Assembly (NCBI GenBank): GCA_003141095.1
Contig: PLKM01000029.1
Location: forward strand, 28,639-70,358
From: Acidimicrobiaceae bacterium
GTDB taxonomy: Bacteria > Actinomycetota > Acidimicrobiia > Acidimicrobiales > RAAP-2
DNA length: 41,720 bases
Direction of reading: 5' to 3'
The notes below the pieces were generated by a model that saw only the letters and a program-made list of their open reading frames with translations, made no database searches and had not been told where the DNA came from. Positions 1 to 8,184 of the stretch are shown piece after piece. Position 1 is the stretch's first letter, and every line of letters begins with the position of its first letter. The translations under genes were made by a program, and so were the position numbers.

Positions 1-576
1 AAGGGCGGCCAGTCCATGAACCCTTCAACCGCCGATCTGGTCGAGGCGGTGAAGGCGACGGGTTCGAGTCAAGTCGTGATACTGCCGAATAACAAGAATA
101 TTCGACCGGTCGCCGAACAGGTCGACGCGCTCGTTGACCAGACGGTCACGGTCGTGCCGACCAACTCCATCGTGGAAGGTTTCGCGGCGCTGCTGACCTA
201 CGACCCCGACGCCACCGCCGCGCAGAACATGAAGACCATGGGTGCCTCGGCGGGCAGCGTGGTCGCCGGTGAAGTGACCCAGGCGGTTCGCGACACCTCG
301 ACTGATGTGGGTCAGGTGCACGTCGGGGACTGGATTGGCCTCGGATCCAAGGGCGTCCGCTCGATTGCCGACTCGATTGCCGTGGCGAGCAACCAGTTGC
401 TGAGCCAGCTGGTGAGACCCGGGCACGAACTTCTGACGATCATTGAAGGCGACGGGTCGACGCCCGCCAATACCCGTCGAATCACGGAGTTCGTCGCCGA
501 CGAGTTCCCCGACGTCAGTGTGGAAGTCCACCACGGCGGTCAACCCCTCTACCCCTACCTCTTCGGCATCGAGTGA
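1..576 (+). CDS. DAK2-domain fatty acid kinase-like protein (FakA/YloV family), C-terminal part
   Basis: The gene enters from the left edge. The frame is open from base 1 and reads KGGQSMNPST, a motif typical of the C-terminal region of FakA/YloV proteins (DAK2 domain plus C-terminal DegV-like region). Full-length members have about 530-550 residues, so only the last third (191 codons) is seen and the kinase domain lies outside. Family knowledge: FakA phosphorylates fatty acids presented by the FakB carrier. The ATG at base 16 is internal, not the start. The stop overlaps the recG start by 4 bases (GTGA), so the two are probably co-translated; the same gene pair is common in Gram-positive bacteria. 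Family assignment is firm, substrate is inferred. Confidence 0.85.
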   Translation, partial: KGGQSMNPSTADLVEAVKATGSSQVVILPNNKNIRPVAEQVDALVDQTVTVVPTNSIVEGFAALLTYDPDATAAQNMKTMGASAGSVVAGEVTQAVRDTSTDVGQVHVGDWIGLGSKGVRSIADSIAVASNQLLSQLVRPGHELLTIIEGDGSTPANTRRITEFVADEFPDVSVEVHHGGQPLYPYLFGIE

Positions 577-2783
577 GTGAATCGGCGCCTCGCCGACTGC
601 GTCAGTTAGGCGACGTTCCCGTCAGCCAGTTGCGCAACGTGGGTGAAAAGCGCACCGCGGCCCTGGCGTCGCTCGGCATTGAAAACGTCTTTGATCTGTT
701 GACGATCTATCCGCGTCGCTACATTGACCGCACCAAACGCGTCGACCTCTCCGACCTTACGGTGGGTGAAGAAGCCGCCGTCTTTGGCGAGGTGGGAAAG
801 GTCTCGTCTCGTCGCACGAAGCAGGGCAAGGTGATGGTTGAGGTGTCGGTGCGTGACGACGGCGGGTCGATCAAGGTGGTCTTCTTCAATCAGGCCTGGC
901 GCGAGCGTCAACTGCCCGTGGGCGTGCAGGCGCTCTTCTTCGCCAAGGTCACCGAGTACAAGGGCCAGCGTCAAATGACCAACCCGGTAGTTGACGTCAT
1001 CGTTGGCGCCTCGGGAGAGGAGCGCGATGTCACTCGAATCGGTCGGGTCGTGCCGATCTATCCGGCGTCGGGAAAGGCCGGTCTCACGAGTTGGGAGATC
1101 GGGGGATTCATCGACGAATCGCTGCGACGCGCCGGACCGCTGCTCGACCCGGTGCCGCCCTCGGTGCGCGACGAGCTCCAGCTGGTCGACCGCACCCAGT
1201 CCTACTGGGGGATCCACCTGCCGAGCGACCTGGACGACGTCGCCCCGGCCCGACGCCGACTGGTGTTCGACGAGTTCCTGCGACTGCAGCTGCTGCTCGC
1301 TCTTCGACGACGGCGCCTGGAGGAGAGTTCCGCGGGTATTCGCCATCCCCTCGCGCTTGACGATCTGGACGTCGAGCCCGGTGCTCTCAGCTCGCCGTCG
1401 TCATCGCTCGTGCGCCGGTTCCTCGCCGGTCACCATTTCGCTTTGACGTCCGCGCAGCACCGCGTGCTCGTAGAGATCGCCCGCGACATGGCCTCGCCCC
1501 TGCCAATGCATCGCTTGTTGCAAGGTGACGTCGGTTCGGGAAAGACGGTGGTCGCGCTGACGACGCTGCTGGCGGCGATCGACGGTGGTCGCCAGGGCGC
1601 CCTGATGGCACCGACCGAAGTTCTCGCCGAGCAGCACCTCGCCTCGCTTCGTGCGGACCTGGCCGGACTCACGAAGAGCGACCCCTCGGTCCTCGGCGGG
1701 GAGCGGGGACTTTCGATTCAACTGCTCACGGGGCGAGTGAAGGCGAAGGACCGCCAATCGGTGCTCGATGGACTGCGCAACGGCTCGGTCGACGTGGTCG
1801 TGGGCACGCACGCTCTCTTGACCGACGACGTGCGCTTCAAGGCGCTCGGCGCCATCGTCATCGACGAGCAGCACCGTTTCGGTGTCGAACAACGGGCCGC
1901 ACTCCGTGACAAGGGACGAAACCACTCGGATGAACAGGCCGACCCCGATCTGCTGGTCATGACTGCGACCCCGATTCCGCGCACCGCCGCGATGGTCGTC
2001 TTTGGCGACCTCGACCGATCGGTGCTCGATGAGATGCCCCGGGGACGAATCCCCATCCGTACCGAGTGGGCCAAAGACGCCGGCGACGTTGAACGTTGCT
2101 GGCAACGAGTCCGTGAAGAAGTGAGTGCCGGTCGCCGGGCTTTCGTTATCTGTCCCCTGGTGGAGGGTTCGGAGCGCATCGAGGCAACCAGCGCCGTCGA
2201 GGAACGAACGCGACTGGCGCTCGAAGAACTACGTGGGCTCAGCGTCGGGCTGCTGCACGGGCAGATGAAGGGGCCGGAGAAGGAAGCAGTGATGGCGCAG
2301 TTCCGAGCGGGAGAACTCAACGTTCTCGTGGCGACGGTCGTCATCGAGGTCGGCGTCGACGTGCCCGAGGCGAGCGTGATCGTGATCGAAGACGCGTGGC
2401 GCTTCGGCCTCGCCCAGTTGCATCAGTTGCGCGGCCGCGTCGGACGCGCCAGCGTCCAGAGCTACTGCTATCTGCTCGGTACTCCGCCCAACGACGAGGG
2501 GGCCGTTCGCCTCCAGGCGCTCGTCGATTCAACCGATGGCTTCGCCCTCGCCGAAATCGATCTGGACTTGCGTGGCGAAGGCACGCTGCTCGGCGCGCGC
2601 CAACGCGGCCGGAGCGACCTGCGCCTGGCGTCGCTTCGTGACGACGAGGATCTGCTGCTCGCCGCGCAAAGAGTCGCTGATTCCATGGTGCGACGCGACG
2701 GGCTGACCGGCGAACCAGACATGGTCGACGAACTCCGGCTCTTCGTCGACGACGAGGAGGCGGACTACCTGTTCAAGTCCTAG
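573..2783 (+). CDS. recG: ATP-dependent DNA helicase RecG
   Basis: RecG remodels stalled replication forks and branch-migrates Holliday junctions. The 736-residue product has the usual RecG layout: an N-terminal wedge/OB-fold region to about residue 260, then two superfamily 2 helicase lobes. Visible motifs are Walker A GDVGSGKT (residues 318-325), the DEQHRFG motif II (about 431-437), MTATPIPRT motif III, and QLRGRVGR motif VI. It starts with GTG inside the stop of the FakA-like gene, so translation is coupled. Length is normal (family about 680-750) and nothing looks damaged. Confidence 0.97.
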   Translation: MSESAPRRLRQLGDVPVSQLRNVGEKRTAALASLGIENVFDLLTIYPRRYIDRTKRVDLSDLTVGEEAAVFGEVGKVSSRRTKQGKVMVEVSVRDDGGSIKVVFFNQAWRERQLPVGVQALFFAKVTEYKGQRQMTNPVVDVIVGASGEERDVTRIGRVVPIYPASGKAGLTSWEIGGFIDESLRRAGPLLDPVPPSVRDELQLVDRTQSYWGIHLPSDLDDVAPARRRLVFDEFLRLQLLLALRRRRLEESSAGIRHPLALDDLDVEPGALSSPSSSLVRRFLAGHHFALTSAQHRVLVEIARDMASPLPMHRLLQGDVGSGKTVVALTTLLAAIDGGRQGALMAPTEVLAEQHLASLRADLAGLTKSDPSVLGGERGLSIQLLTGRVKAKDRQSVLDGLRNGSVDVVVGTHALLTDDVRFKALGAIVIDEQHRFGVEQRAALRDKGRNHSDEQADPDLLVMTATPIPRTAAMVVFGDLDRSVLDEMPRGRIPIRTEWAKDAGDVERCWQRVREEVSAGRRAFVICPLVEGSERIEATSAVEERTRLALEELRGLSVGLLHGQMKGPEKEAVMAQFRAGELNVLVATVVIEVGVDVPEASVIVIEDAWRFGLAQLHQLRGRVGRASVQSYCYLLGTPPNDEGAVRLQALVDSTDGFALAEIDLDLRGEGTLLGARQRGRSDLRLASLRDDEDLLLAAQRVADSMVRRDGLTGEPDMVDELRLFVDDEEADYLFKS

Positions 2784-2797
2784 CCGTTCCCAGCGCC

Positions 2798-2803
2798 TAC
2801 CCT
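2798..2803 (+). promoter_or_regulatory. Putative leaderless -10 box of rsmD
   Basis: TACCCT ends six bases before the GTG start of rsmD, and no purine-rich ribosome binding site fits. This is the TANNNT-N6-start pattern of leaderless transcripts, seen at several other genes of this window. No clear -35 box is visible. Confidence 0.4.
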
Positions 2804-2809
2804 TAAGGG

Positions 2810-3337
2810 GTGCGAGTGATTGGTGGTGCGGCGCGGGGACGTCCGCTCAAGGCGAAACTTCCACCTACGGTGCGACCAACGACCGACTACGCCCGCGAGG
2901 CGATCTTCTCCATGCTCGAGAGCCGCGGAGGTCTGGTTGGTCTCGTGGTCGTCGATCTCTACTGCGGTTCGGGCGCGCTCGGCATCGAGGCGATGTCGCG
3001 CGGCGCCGCCAAGGTCTACTTCGTCGACAGTGACCCCGCGTGCCTGGTCGCCGCGAAGGCCAACCTCGAACCCTTGCACCTGAACGGCGAAGCGGTGTTC
3101 ATCCGCTCCACGCTGCCCGTCTGGCAGCCTCCGAACGACCTCGATCTCGTCCTAGCGGACCCCCCGTACGGGCCACTGGAGCTGGCGAGTTTGCTGCGAG
3201 ACGTTGGGGCATCGCGCGTGATTGTCGAAAATGATCGCCATATGGACGCCCCGTCGGGGTGGACCGTGACGAAAACCAAGCGCTACGGCACTACGCTCGT
3301 AACGATGTTGGAACCGCACGAAGGGGATGACGAGTGA
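2810..3337 (+). CDS. rsmD: 16S rRNA (guanine966-N2)-methyltransferase RsmD
   Basis: RsmD methylates G966 of 16S rRNA in the assembled small-subunit particle, using S-adenosylmethionine. The 175-residue protein starts MRVIGGAARGR, the family's opening motif. It carries a Rossmann SAM site (VVDLYCGSGALGIEA, near residues 45-60) and the ADPPYG catalytic motif of N2-guanine methyltransferases (about residue 117). The GTG start is chosen because family alignment begins there and a -10-like box precedes it. The stop overlaps the coaD start by 4 bases, the usual rsmD-coaD arrangement. Confidence 0.95.
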   Translation: MRVIGGAARGRPLKAKLPPTVRPTTDYAREAIFSMLESRGGLVGLVVVDLYCGSGALGIEAMSRGAAKVYFVDSDPACLVAAKANLEPLHLNGEAVFIRSTLPVWQPPNDLDLVLADPPYGPLELASLLRDVGASRVIVENDRHMDAPSGWTVTKTKRYGTTLVTMLEPHEGDDE

Positions 3338-3831
3338 CGGTTGGTCTTATTCCGGGCTCTTTCGACCCCTTCCACAACGGCCACCTCGAGGTCGTCGAGC
3401 GCGCGTCGCACATCTTTGACGAGATTGTGGTCGCCGCAATCCGCAACCCCCAGAAGTCCGAAGCCCTCTTTGACCTCGAAGAGCGCCGCGAGATGATCGC
3501 CGAGTCCTGCGCGCATATCAAGAACGTGCGCATCGTCTCGATCTCCACGCTCCTGGTGAACGTGGCTCGCGACGTCGACGCCACCGCCATCGTGAAGGGG
3601 CTGCGCGCCGTGTCGGACTTTGAAAGCGAGCTCCAGATGGCGCAGATGAACCGGTCGCTCTCGGGTGTTGAGACCCTCTTCATCCCCACCAGTTCCGGGC
3701 ATTCGTTCATCGCTTCACGCCTGCTTCGTGAAGTCGCCCGCTACGGCGGCGACGTCTCACAGTTCGTGCCCGGTCCCGTCGCGGTCCGACTAAAGGCAAT
3801 ATTCCCCGGAGGTGACCATGACGTCTTTTGA
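3334..3831 (+). CDS. coaD: Phosphopantetheine adenylyltransferase CoaD
   Basis: CoaD joins AMP from ATP to 4'-phosphopantetheine to make dephospho-CoA, the penultimate step of CoA synthesis. At 165 residues it has normal length. The nucleotidyltransferase site is clear: GSFDPFHNGH (residues 8-17) holds the HxGH motif, and the C-terminal part has SSGHSFIASRLLREVARYGGD, the counterpart of the ISSTxVR ATP-binding helix. It starts with GTG overlapping the rsmD stop, and its last 14 bases overlap the next gene. Confidence 0.96.
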   Translation: MTVGLIPGSFDPFHNGHLEVVERASHIFDEIVVAAIRNPQKSEALFDLEERREMIAESCAHIKNVRIVSISTLLVNVARDVDATAIVKGLRAVSDFESELQMAQMNRSLSGVETLFIPTSSGHSFIASRLLREVARYGGDVSQFVPGPVAVRLKAIFPGGDHDVF

Positions 3832-4444
3832 CGGCTACGACAATCCAGAAGAGTTCATCGAGCCGAGCGGGCGACACGCGCGCCGCGACATTGAATCAGA
3901 TCTGCGCGAGCTCATCGAACTCGTCTCGAACGCCAAGCAGATGCCGCTGTCGAACTCGGCGCTGGTGCCTCGCGAAGACGTGCTGGGCCTGCTCGAGCAG
4001 GCCCTGCGCAGCCTGCCCGAAGAGATTCGAGAAGCCCGATGGGCGCTTCGCGACCGTGAGGAGTTGATGGCCGCGGAGACGCAAAAGGCGCAGCAACTGA
4101 TGGACCAGGTGAGGGCCGAGGCCGCCCGCATGGTGGATAAGACCGAAATAGTGCGCCAGTCGCGTCTCAGAGCCGAGCAGATCATCGCCGAAGCCCAGGC
4201 CCAGGCCCGCCAGATGATCAATCAGTCCGAGGACTTCATTGACGGCAAGCTCGGCAACTTCGAAATCGTGTTGGAACGACTCTTGAAGACCGCGCACTCG
4301 GGTCGCGAGCGACTGAGCGCCCAGGGCCTTCCGACGTCCATGATCGAGCCCGCGACCCCGCTCGAGCGTGACCGTGGCGACGCGGACTACCTCGAACCAC
4401 AGGTGCCTGACGAATCATCGTTCTTTGATCAGGACGCCTTCTAA
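3818..4444 (+). CDS. SepIVA-like DivIVA-domain coiled-coil protein
   Basis: The 208-residue protein is mostly charged alpha-helical coiled coil (about residues 15-160) with Ala/Glu/Gln/Arg repeats such as AEQIIAEAQAQARQMI, then an acidic tail. Two segments resemble the mycobacterial septal protein SepIVA: the N-terminal ELVSNAKQMPLSNSALVPRE region and the conserved SEDFIDGKLGNFE region, and in mycobacteria SepIVA is likewise encoded next to the DUF177 and rnc genes. The central coil is shorter than in mycobacteria. The ATG at 3818 is preferred over GTG 3812 because GGAGGTGA (3808-3815) is well placed for it. A role in septation or polar cell-wall growth is inferred from family and context only. 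Confidence 0.7.
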   Translation: MTSFDGYDNPEEFIEPSGRHARRDIESDLRELIELVSNAKQMPLSNSALVPREDVLGLLEQALRSLPEEIREARWALRDREELMAAETQKAQQLMDQVRAEAARMVDKTEIVRQSRLRAEQIIAEAQAQARQMINQSEDFIDGKLGNFEIVLERLLKTAHSGRERLSAQGLPTSMIEPATPLERDRGDADYLEPQVPDESSFFDQDAF

Positions 4445-4449
4445 CTACG

Positions 4450-5004
4450 GTGGCTTCGCCCTACCTCGTTCCAGTCGCCCAGCTACTTCGCGACGTACCT
4501 TCGACCTACGAGGCATCCTTCGAGGCGCCGTTTGACGAGCCCCACGAGTTCCCAGCCCGCGGACCCGCCGAGACCGATGTTTTTCCCGAGGCCACGGTAA
4601 AGGTCCGCATCACGCTGCAGAGCTTCAGCGGGGGACTGCGCGCGAAGGGTCTCGTCGAGGCACCTTGGCACGGGATGTGTCGCAGGTGCTCGAACCCGGT
4701 TCTCGGGGTGAGCGTGGTCGCCGTCGACGAGCGTTACGTCGACGCCCGGGGCCCCGGCGACGATGACGCCTACCTCGTCGAGAACGACTTTGCGGATCTG
4801 GCCCCCCTCGCCCACGACGCGATTTTCTTGGATCTGCCTCTCGCCCCGCTCTGTCGCGAGGACTGCAAGGGCCTCTGTCCCTTTTGCGGAATCGACTGGA
4901 ATGAGGCCAGTTGTGACTGCCAGGTTCCGGTGGACGCGCGCTGGGCTACACTTGATGTACTCCGATTCGCGGACTTTGAGTCCGACGAATCCAAAGAAGT
5001 GTGA
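4450..5004 (+). CDS. DUF177 (YceD) family protein
   Basis: The family protein is involved in 23S rRNA accumulation in bacteria and plastids and is nearly always encoded just upstream of rpmF, as here. The 184-residue product has the family's cysteine pattern: CRRCSNP in the middle (about residues 77-83) and LCREDCKGLCPFCG near the C-terminus (about 137-150), which probably bind a metal. The rest is acidic with no membrane segment. The start is GTG, six bases after the previous stop. The molecular activity of the family is not established. Confidence 0.88.
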   Translation: MASPYLVPVAQLLRDVPSTYEASFEAPFDEPHEFPARGPAETDVFPEATVKVRITLQSFSGGLRAKGLVEAPWHGMCRRCSNPVLGVSVVAVDERYVDARGPGDDDAYLVENDFADLAPLAHDAIFLDLPLAPLCREDCKGLCPFCGIDWNEASCDCQVPVDARWATLDVLRFADFESDESKEV

Positions 5005-5037
5005 CGGGTTCGCCCGTTCTGGCGAAAGAGAAGATCG

Positions 5038-5217
5038 ATGGCAGTTCCAAAGCGCAAGACCAGCAAAGCCAAGACGCGTAGCCGCCGTGCGGCCAACTGG
5101 CGTCTGGCCCGTCCCGCACGCAGCGTCTGCCCGCAGTGCGCCACCTCGAAGTTGCCGCACATCGTGTGCCCGAACTGCGGCTGGTACAAGAATCGCGTAG
5201 CCGTCGAGGTTAACTAA
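5038..5217 (+). CDS. rpmF: 50S ribosomal protein L32
   Basis: This short gene gives a 59-residue product starting MAVPKRKTSKAKTRSRRA, the signature of L32, followed by a zinc ribbon with two pairs, CPQC and CPNC (residues 31-34 and 44-47). L32 is a structural protein of the large ribosomal subunit near the peptide exit region. The zinc-binding (C+) form is kept. GAAAGAGAAG lies just upstream of the ATG as a ribosome binding site. The order DUF177-rpmF-plsX is the conserved bacterial arrangement, linking ribosome and lipid synthesis. Confidence 0.97.
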   Translation: MAVPKRKTSKAKTRSRRAANWRLARPARSVCPQCATSKLPHIVCPNCGWYKNRVAVEVN

Positions 5218-5218
5218 A

Positions 5219-6202
5219 TTGACCCTGCCCATCGCCCTTGACGCGATGGGAGGTGACTTCGCACCCAGTGAAATCATTGCGGGCGCCCGGCGCGCCGTCG
5301 ATGAATTGGGTCTCTCGGTCATCCTCGTCGGCGTTCCCGAACTAATGGGAGACCCCCAGGGTCTCGACGTCTTCGCGTGCAGCGAAGTGATCGCGATGGA
5401 CGACGATCCCGCGGGCAGCGTCCGCAAAAAGAAGGACTCCTCGCTCGTTCGCGCCGCCGAACTTGTTCGCGACGGCAAGGCCTCGGCGATGGTGTCGGCG
5501 GGCAATACCGGCGCGACCATGGCCTCGGCGCTGCTTCGCATGGGACGGCTACCCGGCGTGGTGCGCCCGTGCATCGCCACGCCAATACCCAACCCCGGGC
5601 GCACGCCGTCGGTCCTGGTGGACGCGGGGGCCAATGCCGAATGCACCGCCGAGATGTTGGTGCAGTTCGCGCAGATGGGCTCGGCCTTCGTGCAGGCTCG
5701 CTACGGCGTTGAGTCTCCGAGGGTTGGACTGCTTTCCATTGGTGAAGAGTCCTCCAAGGGCACGCCGCTCGTGAAAGAGACGCACGCGCGGCTGGCGCAA
5801 CTCGAGGGCCTGCACTTCGCAGGCAACGTCGAGGGGCGCGACCTCATTCCCTCGCCGGTCGACGTGGTGGTGACCGATGGCTTCACCGGCAACGTCGCCT
5901 TGAAGACGCTCGAGGGCGCCCTTAAGTTCATTTTCTCGACGGTGCTCGGGGTTATTGGCACCAACGAGGAGACGAGGGCCGCCGGTGACGTGCTGTTCAA
6001 GTACCTGCTGCCGATTGCGGGACAGTTGGACCCGGAAAATCAAGGCGGAGCGATGCTGCTCGGGCTCAACGGTATCTGCGTGATCAGCCACGGTTCTTCC
6101 AACGCCACGGCGATCATGAATGCGCTTCGCGTGGCGTCCGAAATGGATCGCGCGGGAGTCGTCGAGAGACTGCGCTTGGCCATTCGCCCTGATCAGGACT
6201 AG
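5219..6202 (+). CDS. plsX: Phosphate acyltransferase PlsX
   Basis: PlsX converts acyl-ACP and phosphate to acyl-phosphate, the acyl donor for PlsY in phospholipid synthesis. The 327-residue protein opens with LPIALDAMGGDFAP, the family's N-terminal phosphate-binding motif, and contains VSAGNTGATMASAL and LVDAGANAECTAEML, both diagnostic. Start TTG at 5219 lies one base after the rpmF stop; GAGG at 5206-5209 inside the end of rpmF serves as binding site. Next is acpP, its substrate carrier. Mycobacteria usually lack plsX, so its presence here argues against that group. Confidence 0.96.
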   Translation: MTLPIALDAMGGDFAPSEIIAGARRAVDELGLSVILVGVPELMGDPQGLDVFACSEVIAMDDDPAGSVRKKKDSSLVRAAELVRDGKASAMVSAGNTGATMASALLRMGRLPGVVRPCIATPIPNPGRTPSVLVDAGANAECTAEMLVQFAQMGSAFVQARYGVESPRVGLLSIGEESSKGTPLVKETHARLAQLEGLHFAGNVEGRDLIPSPVDVVVTDGFTGNVALKTLEGALKFIFSTVLGVIGTNEETRAAGDVLFKYLLPIAGQLDPENQGGAMLLGLNGICVISHGSSNATAIMNALRVASEMDRAGVVERLRLAIRPDQD

Positions 6203-6231
6203 CAACAAGCCACGCCTGGTTCGCTTCTCGG

Positions 6232-6237
6232 TAATCT
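6232..6237 (+). promoter_or_regulatory. Possible -10 box of acpP
   Basis: TAATCT lies 25 bases before the acpP ATG in the only gap (60 bases) of this stretch. A start near 6244 would give a short leader containing AAGGAG. No good -35 is seen, so this is tentative. Confidence 0.3.
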
Positions 6238-6262
6238 AGAGCAGCAACACAAAGGAGTGGTC

Positions 6263-6553
6263 ATGACCGCAGACGCTGGGAACGCTTCATCACTCGATAG
6301 GGCCGCAGTCTTGGCAGTCGTTCGCGAACAACTCGCCGAAATCCTCGAAAAGAGCCCCGATGAGATCGTCGAAGATATTCCGTTTACCGATCTAGGTGCC
6401 GACTCGCTCGCGCTCATTGAACTCGTTGAGGCGCTCGAGGAATACCTATCCAGCTACGTCGCTGGCTTCCACATTGATGACGAAGACCTCGAGGGTCTTC
6501 TCTCGGTGCGCGACGCCGTTGATTACGTGGTTGCAAAACTGCAAGTGGCGTAA
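6263..6553 (+). CDS. acpP: Acyl carrier protein
   Basis: ACP carries growing acyl chains on a phosphopantetheine arm. The 96-residue acidic protein has the attachment motif GADSLALIEL, with Ser48 as the modified residue, inside the four-helix fold. It is somewhat longer than the usual 75-85 residues through a poorly conserved N-terminal extension of about 12 residues. The ATG at 6263 is chosen over the in-frame GTG at 6257 because AAGGAG (6252-6257) covers that GTG. It lies between plsX and rnc, as in many bacteria; no fabD, fabH or fabF is present. Confidence 0.94.
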   Translation: MTADAGNASSLDRAAVLAVVREQLAEILEKSPDEIVEDIPFTDLGADSLALIELVEALEEYLSSYVAGFHIDDEDLEGLLSVRDAVDYVVAKLQVA

Positions 6554-6561
6554 CGGAGTTC

Positions 6562-7251
6562 GTGAGCCTTTTGCTTTCACCACTGGACGCGTTGGCTGGT
6601 CGCTTGGGACTGAGTCCCGAGAGCGAGCTGCTCGCGTTGGCCGTGACCCATTCGAGTTACGCCGCGGAACATAACTGCGAATCGAATGAGCGTCTGGAGT
6701 TTCTCGGTGACGCCGTGGTGGACCTGGCGATCGCGGACTTCATCGTTCGTGAGTACCCCGAGCTCAACGAGGGCGCCAGTTCGATCCTTCGCTCGCGCGT
6801 GGTCAATGAGGACTCGCTCGCGCAGGCGGCGACTCGCCTCGGGCTCGCGAGCTTCCTGCGTATTGGCCGCGGCGTGGTGAAGGAGAAGGGCCTCGAGCGG
6901 CCCTCGATGCTGGCCGACGCCTTCGAAGCCGTGGTCGCCGCGCTCTACCTCGAACGGGGCTACGAGCCCGCGAGGTCGTTCGTCCAGACGATTCTCGCTG
7001 ACGACGTCGCGAACGCCTCGTCGGCGTCGGACACGTTGGATCCGAAGACGCGCCTTCGTCAATGGGCCGAGGCCGCCGGACTCGGTGTTCCCGTCTACGA
7101 CGTGGCGTCGAGCGGCCCGTCGCACGACATGATGTTCGAAGCAACGGTCTCGATCGGCGCGGCGCTTCGCGCGTCGGGACGAGGCCGATCAAAGAAACGC
7201 GCGGAGACGCAAGCAGCTGAGGCTGCGTGGAAGGGGCGTATCGATGCCTGA
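6562..7251 (+). CDS. rnc: Ribonuclease III
   Basis: RNase III cuts double-stranded RNA and separates pre-rRNA species. The 229-residue protein has the catalytic signature ERLEFLGDAVVDL (about residues 44-56) with the acidic metal ligands, a second acidic site in DAFEAVVAALYLERG, and a C-terminal double-stranded RNA-binding domain ending with KKRAETQAAEAAW. The GTG start is eight bases after acpP, and the gene overlaps mutM by eight bases, so acpP-rnc-mutM is one operon. Confidence 0.96.
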   Translation: MSLLLSPLDALAGRLGLSPESELLALAVTHSSYAAEHNCESNERLEFLGDAVVDLAIADFIVREYPELNEGASSILRSRVVNEDSLAQAATRLGLASFLRIGRGVVKEKGLERPSMLADAFEAVVAALYLERGYEPARSFVQTILADDVANASSASDTLDPKTRLRQWAEAAGLGVPVYDVASSGPSHDMMFEATVSIGAALRASGRGRSKKRAETQAAEAAWKGRIDA

Positions 7252-8146
7252 ACTGCCCGAAGTAGAAACCGTGCGCGCCTCATTGGCCCGCGACTTGATC
7301 GGAAAGAAGATCAAGAGCGTGGCCGTGACGAACGGCCGCGTGGTCCGTCGCCACAAGACGGCCAAGGATTTCCGGGTCCTGCTCGAAGGTCACTCCATCA
7401 AGAGCGCGCAACGGCTCGGCAAGAACCTCATCTTTGGTCTGGACAACGGCAACCATCTGGTGATTCACCTCGGGATGAGCGGCCAGCTGTTGCGCGCGAA
7501 GGGCGCGAAGGACCCCAAGCCCAAGCACACCCACGTGGTCTTCACCTTCGCCCAGGGTGAAGAGCTCCGTTACGTCGATCCGAGGACGTTCGGAGAGCTC
7601 TACGTGTCGATTCCTCCCGGCGAAGGGGTGGAGGTCGAGATCTCGAAGTTCGCCCGACTCTCCATTGGCGGCGACGGACTCACGCTGCGTCGCCAGATTC
7701 CCGAGCTCGCCCACCTGGGGATCGATCCCTTCGAGGATCAGATCGGCTGGGATCGTTTCGCCGCGATTTTGCGCAGCCGCACCACGTCGTTGAAGGTCGT
7801 CCTGACGGATCAGGACATCATCGCGGGGCTCGGCAATATCTACGCCGACGAGTCGCTCTTCGCCGCCGCCCTACGCTACGACCGATCCGCGGAGTCGCTG
7901 TCGACCATCGAGATCCGCCGGCTGCACCGAGCGATTTCTGAGATATTGACCGACGCGATCAAGCACGGCGGAACCACGCTGGACGACGAACAGTTCGTGA
8001 ATCCTGACGGCAAGCCCGGCTCGTATCAGCAGTACCTTCAGGTCTATAACCGCGAAGGACTCCCGTGCCACCAGTGCCGGCTGCCCATCAAACGGGTGAC
8101 GCTGCGCGGGCGATCCACCTTCTTCTGTGAGAAGTGCCAAAGTTAG
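7244..8146 (+). CDS. mutM: Formamidopyrimidine-DNA glycosylase (Fpg/MutM)
   Basis: MutM removes 8-oxoguanine and ring-opened purines and nicks the abasic site. The 300-residue protein starts MPELPEVETVR: after Met removal the N-terminal Pro is the nucleophile and Glu the acid. GKNLIF supplies the conserved lysine region, AGLGNIYADE the helix-two-turn-helix, and the C-terminus has a zinc finger with CHQC and CEKC pairs. All catalytic features are intact. The order rnc-mutM-smc-ftsY is the classical actinobacterial one. Confidence 0.96.
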   Translation: MPELPEVETVRASLARDLIGKKIKSVAVTNGRVVRRHKTAKDFRVLLEGHSIKSAQRLGKNLIFGLDNGNHLVIHLGMSGQLLRAKGAKDPKPKHTHVVFTFAQGEELRYVDPRTFGELYVSIPPGEGVEVEISKFARLSIGGDGLTLRRQIPELAHLGIDPFEDQIGWDRFAAILRSRTTSLKVVLTDQDIIAGLGNIYADESLFAAALRYDRSAESLSTIEIRRLHRAISEILTDAIKHGGTTLDDEQFVNPDGKPGSYQQYLQVYNREGLPCHQCRLPIKRVTLRGRSTFFCEKCQS

Positions 8147-8172
8147 CGCCGAACTCGACCCCAGAAGATTGC

Positions 8173-8178
8173 TAGCGT
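8173..8178 (+). promoter_or_regulatory. Putative leaderless -10 box of smc
   Basis: TAGCGT ends six bases before the GTG start of smc in the 38-base gap after mutM; no ribosome binding site is visible. The same hexamer and spacing precede purK on the other strand. Confidence 0.45.
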
Positions 8179-8184
8179 CTACGC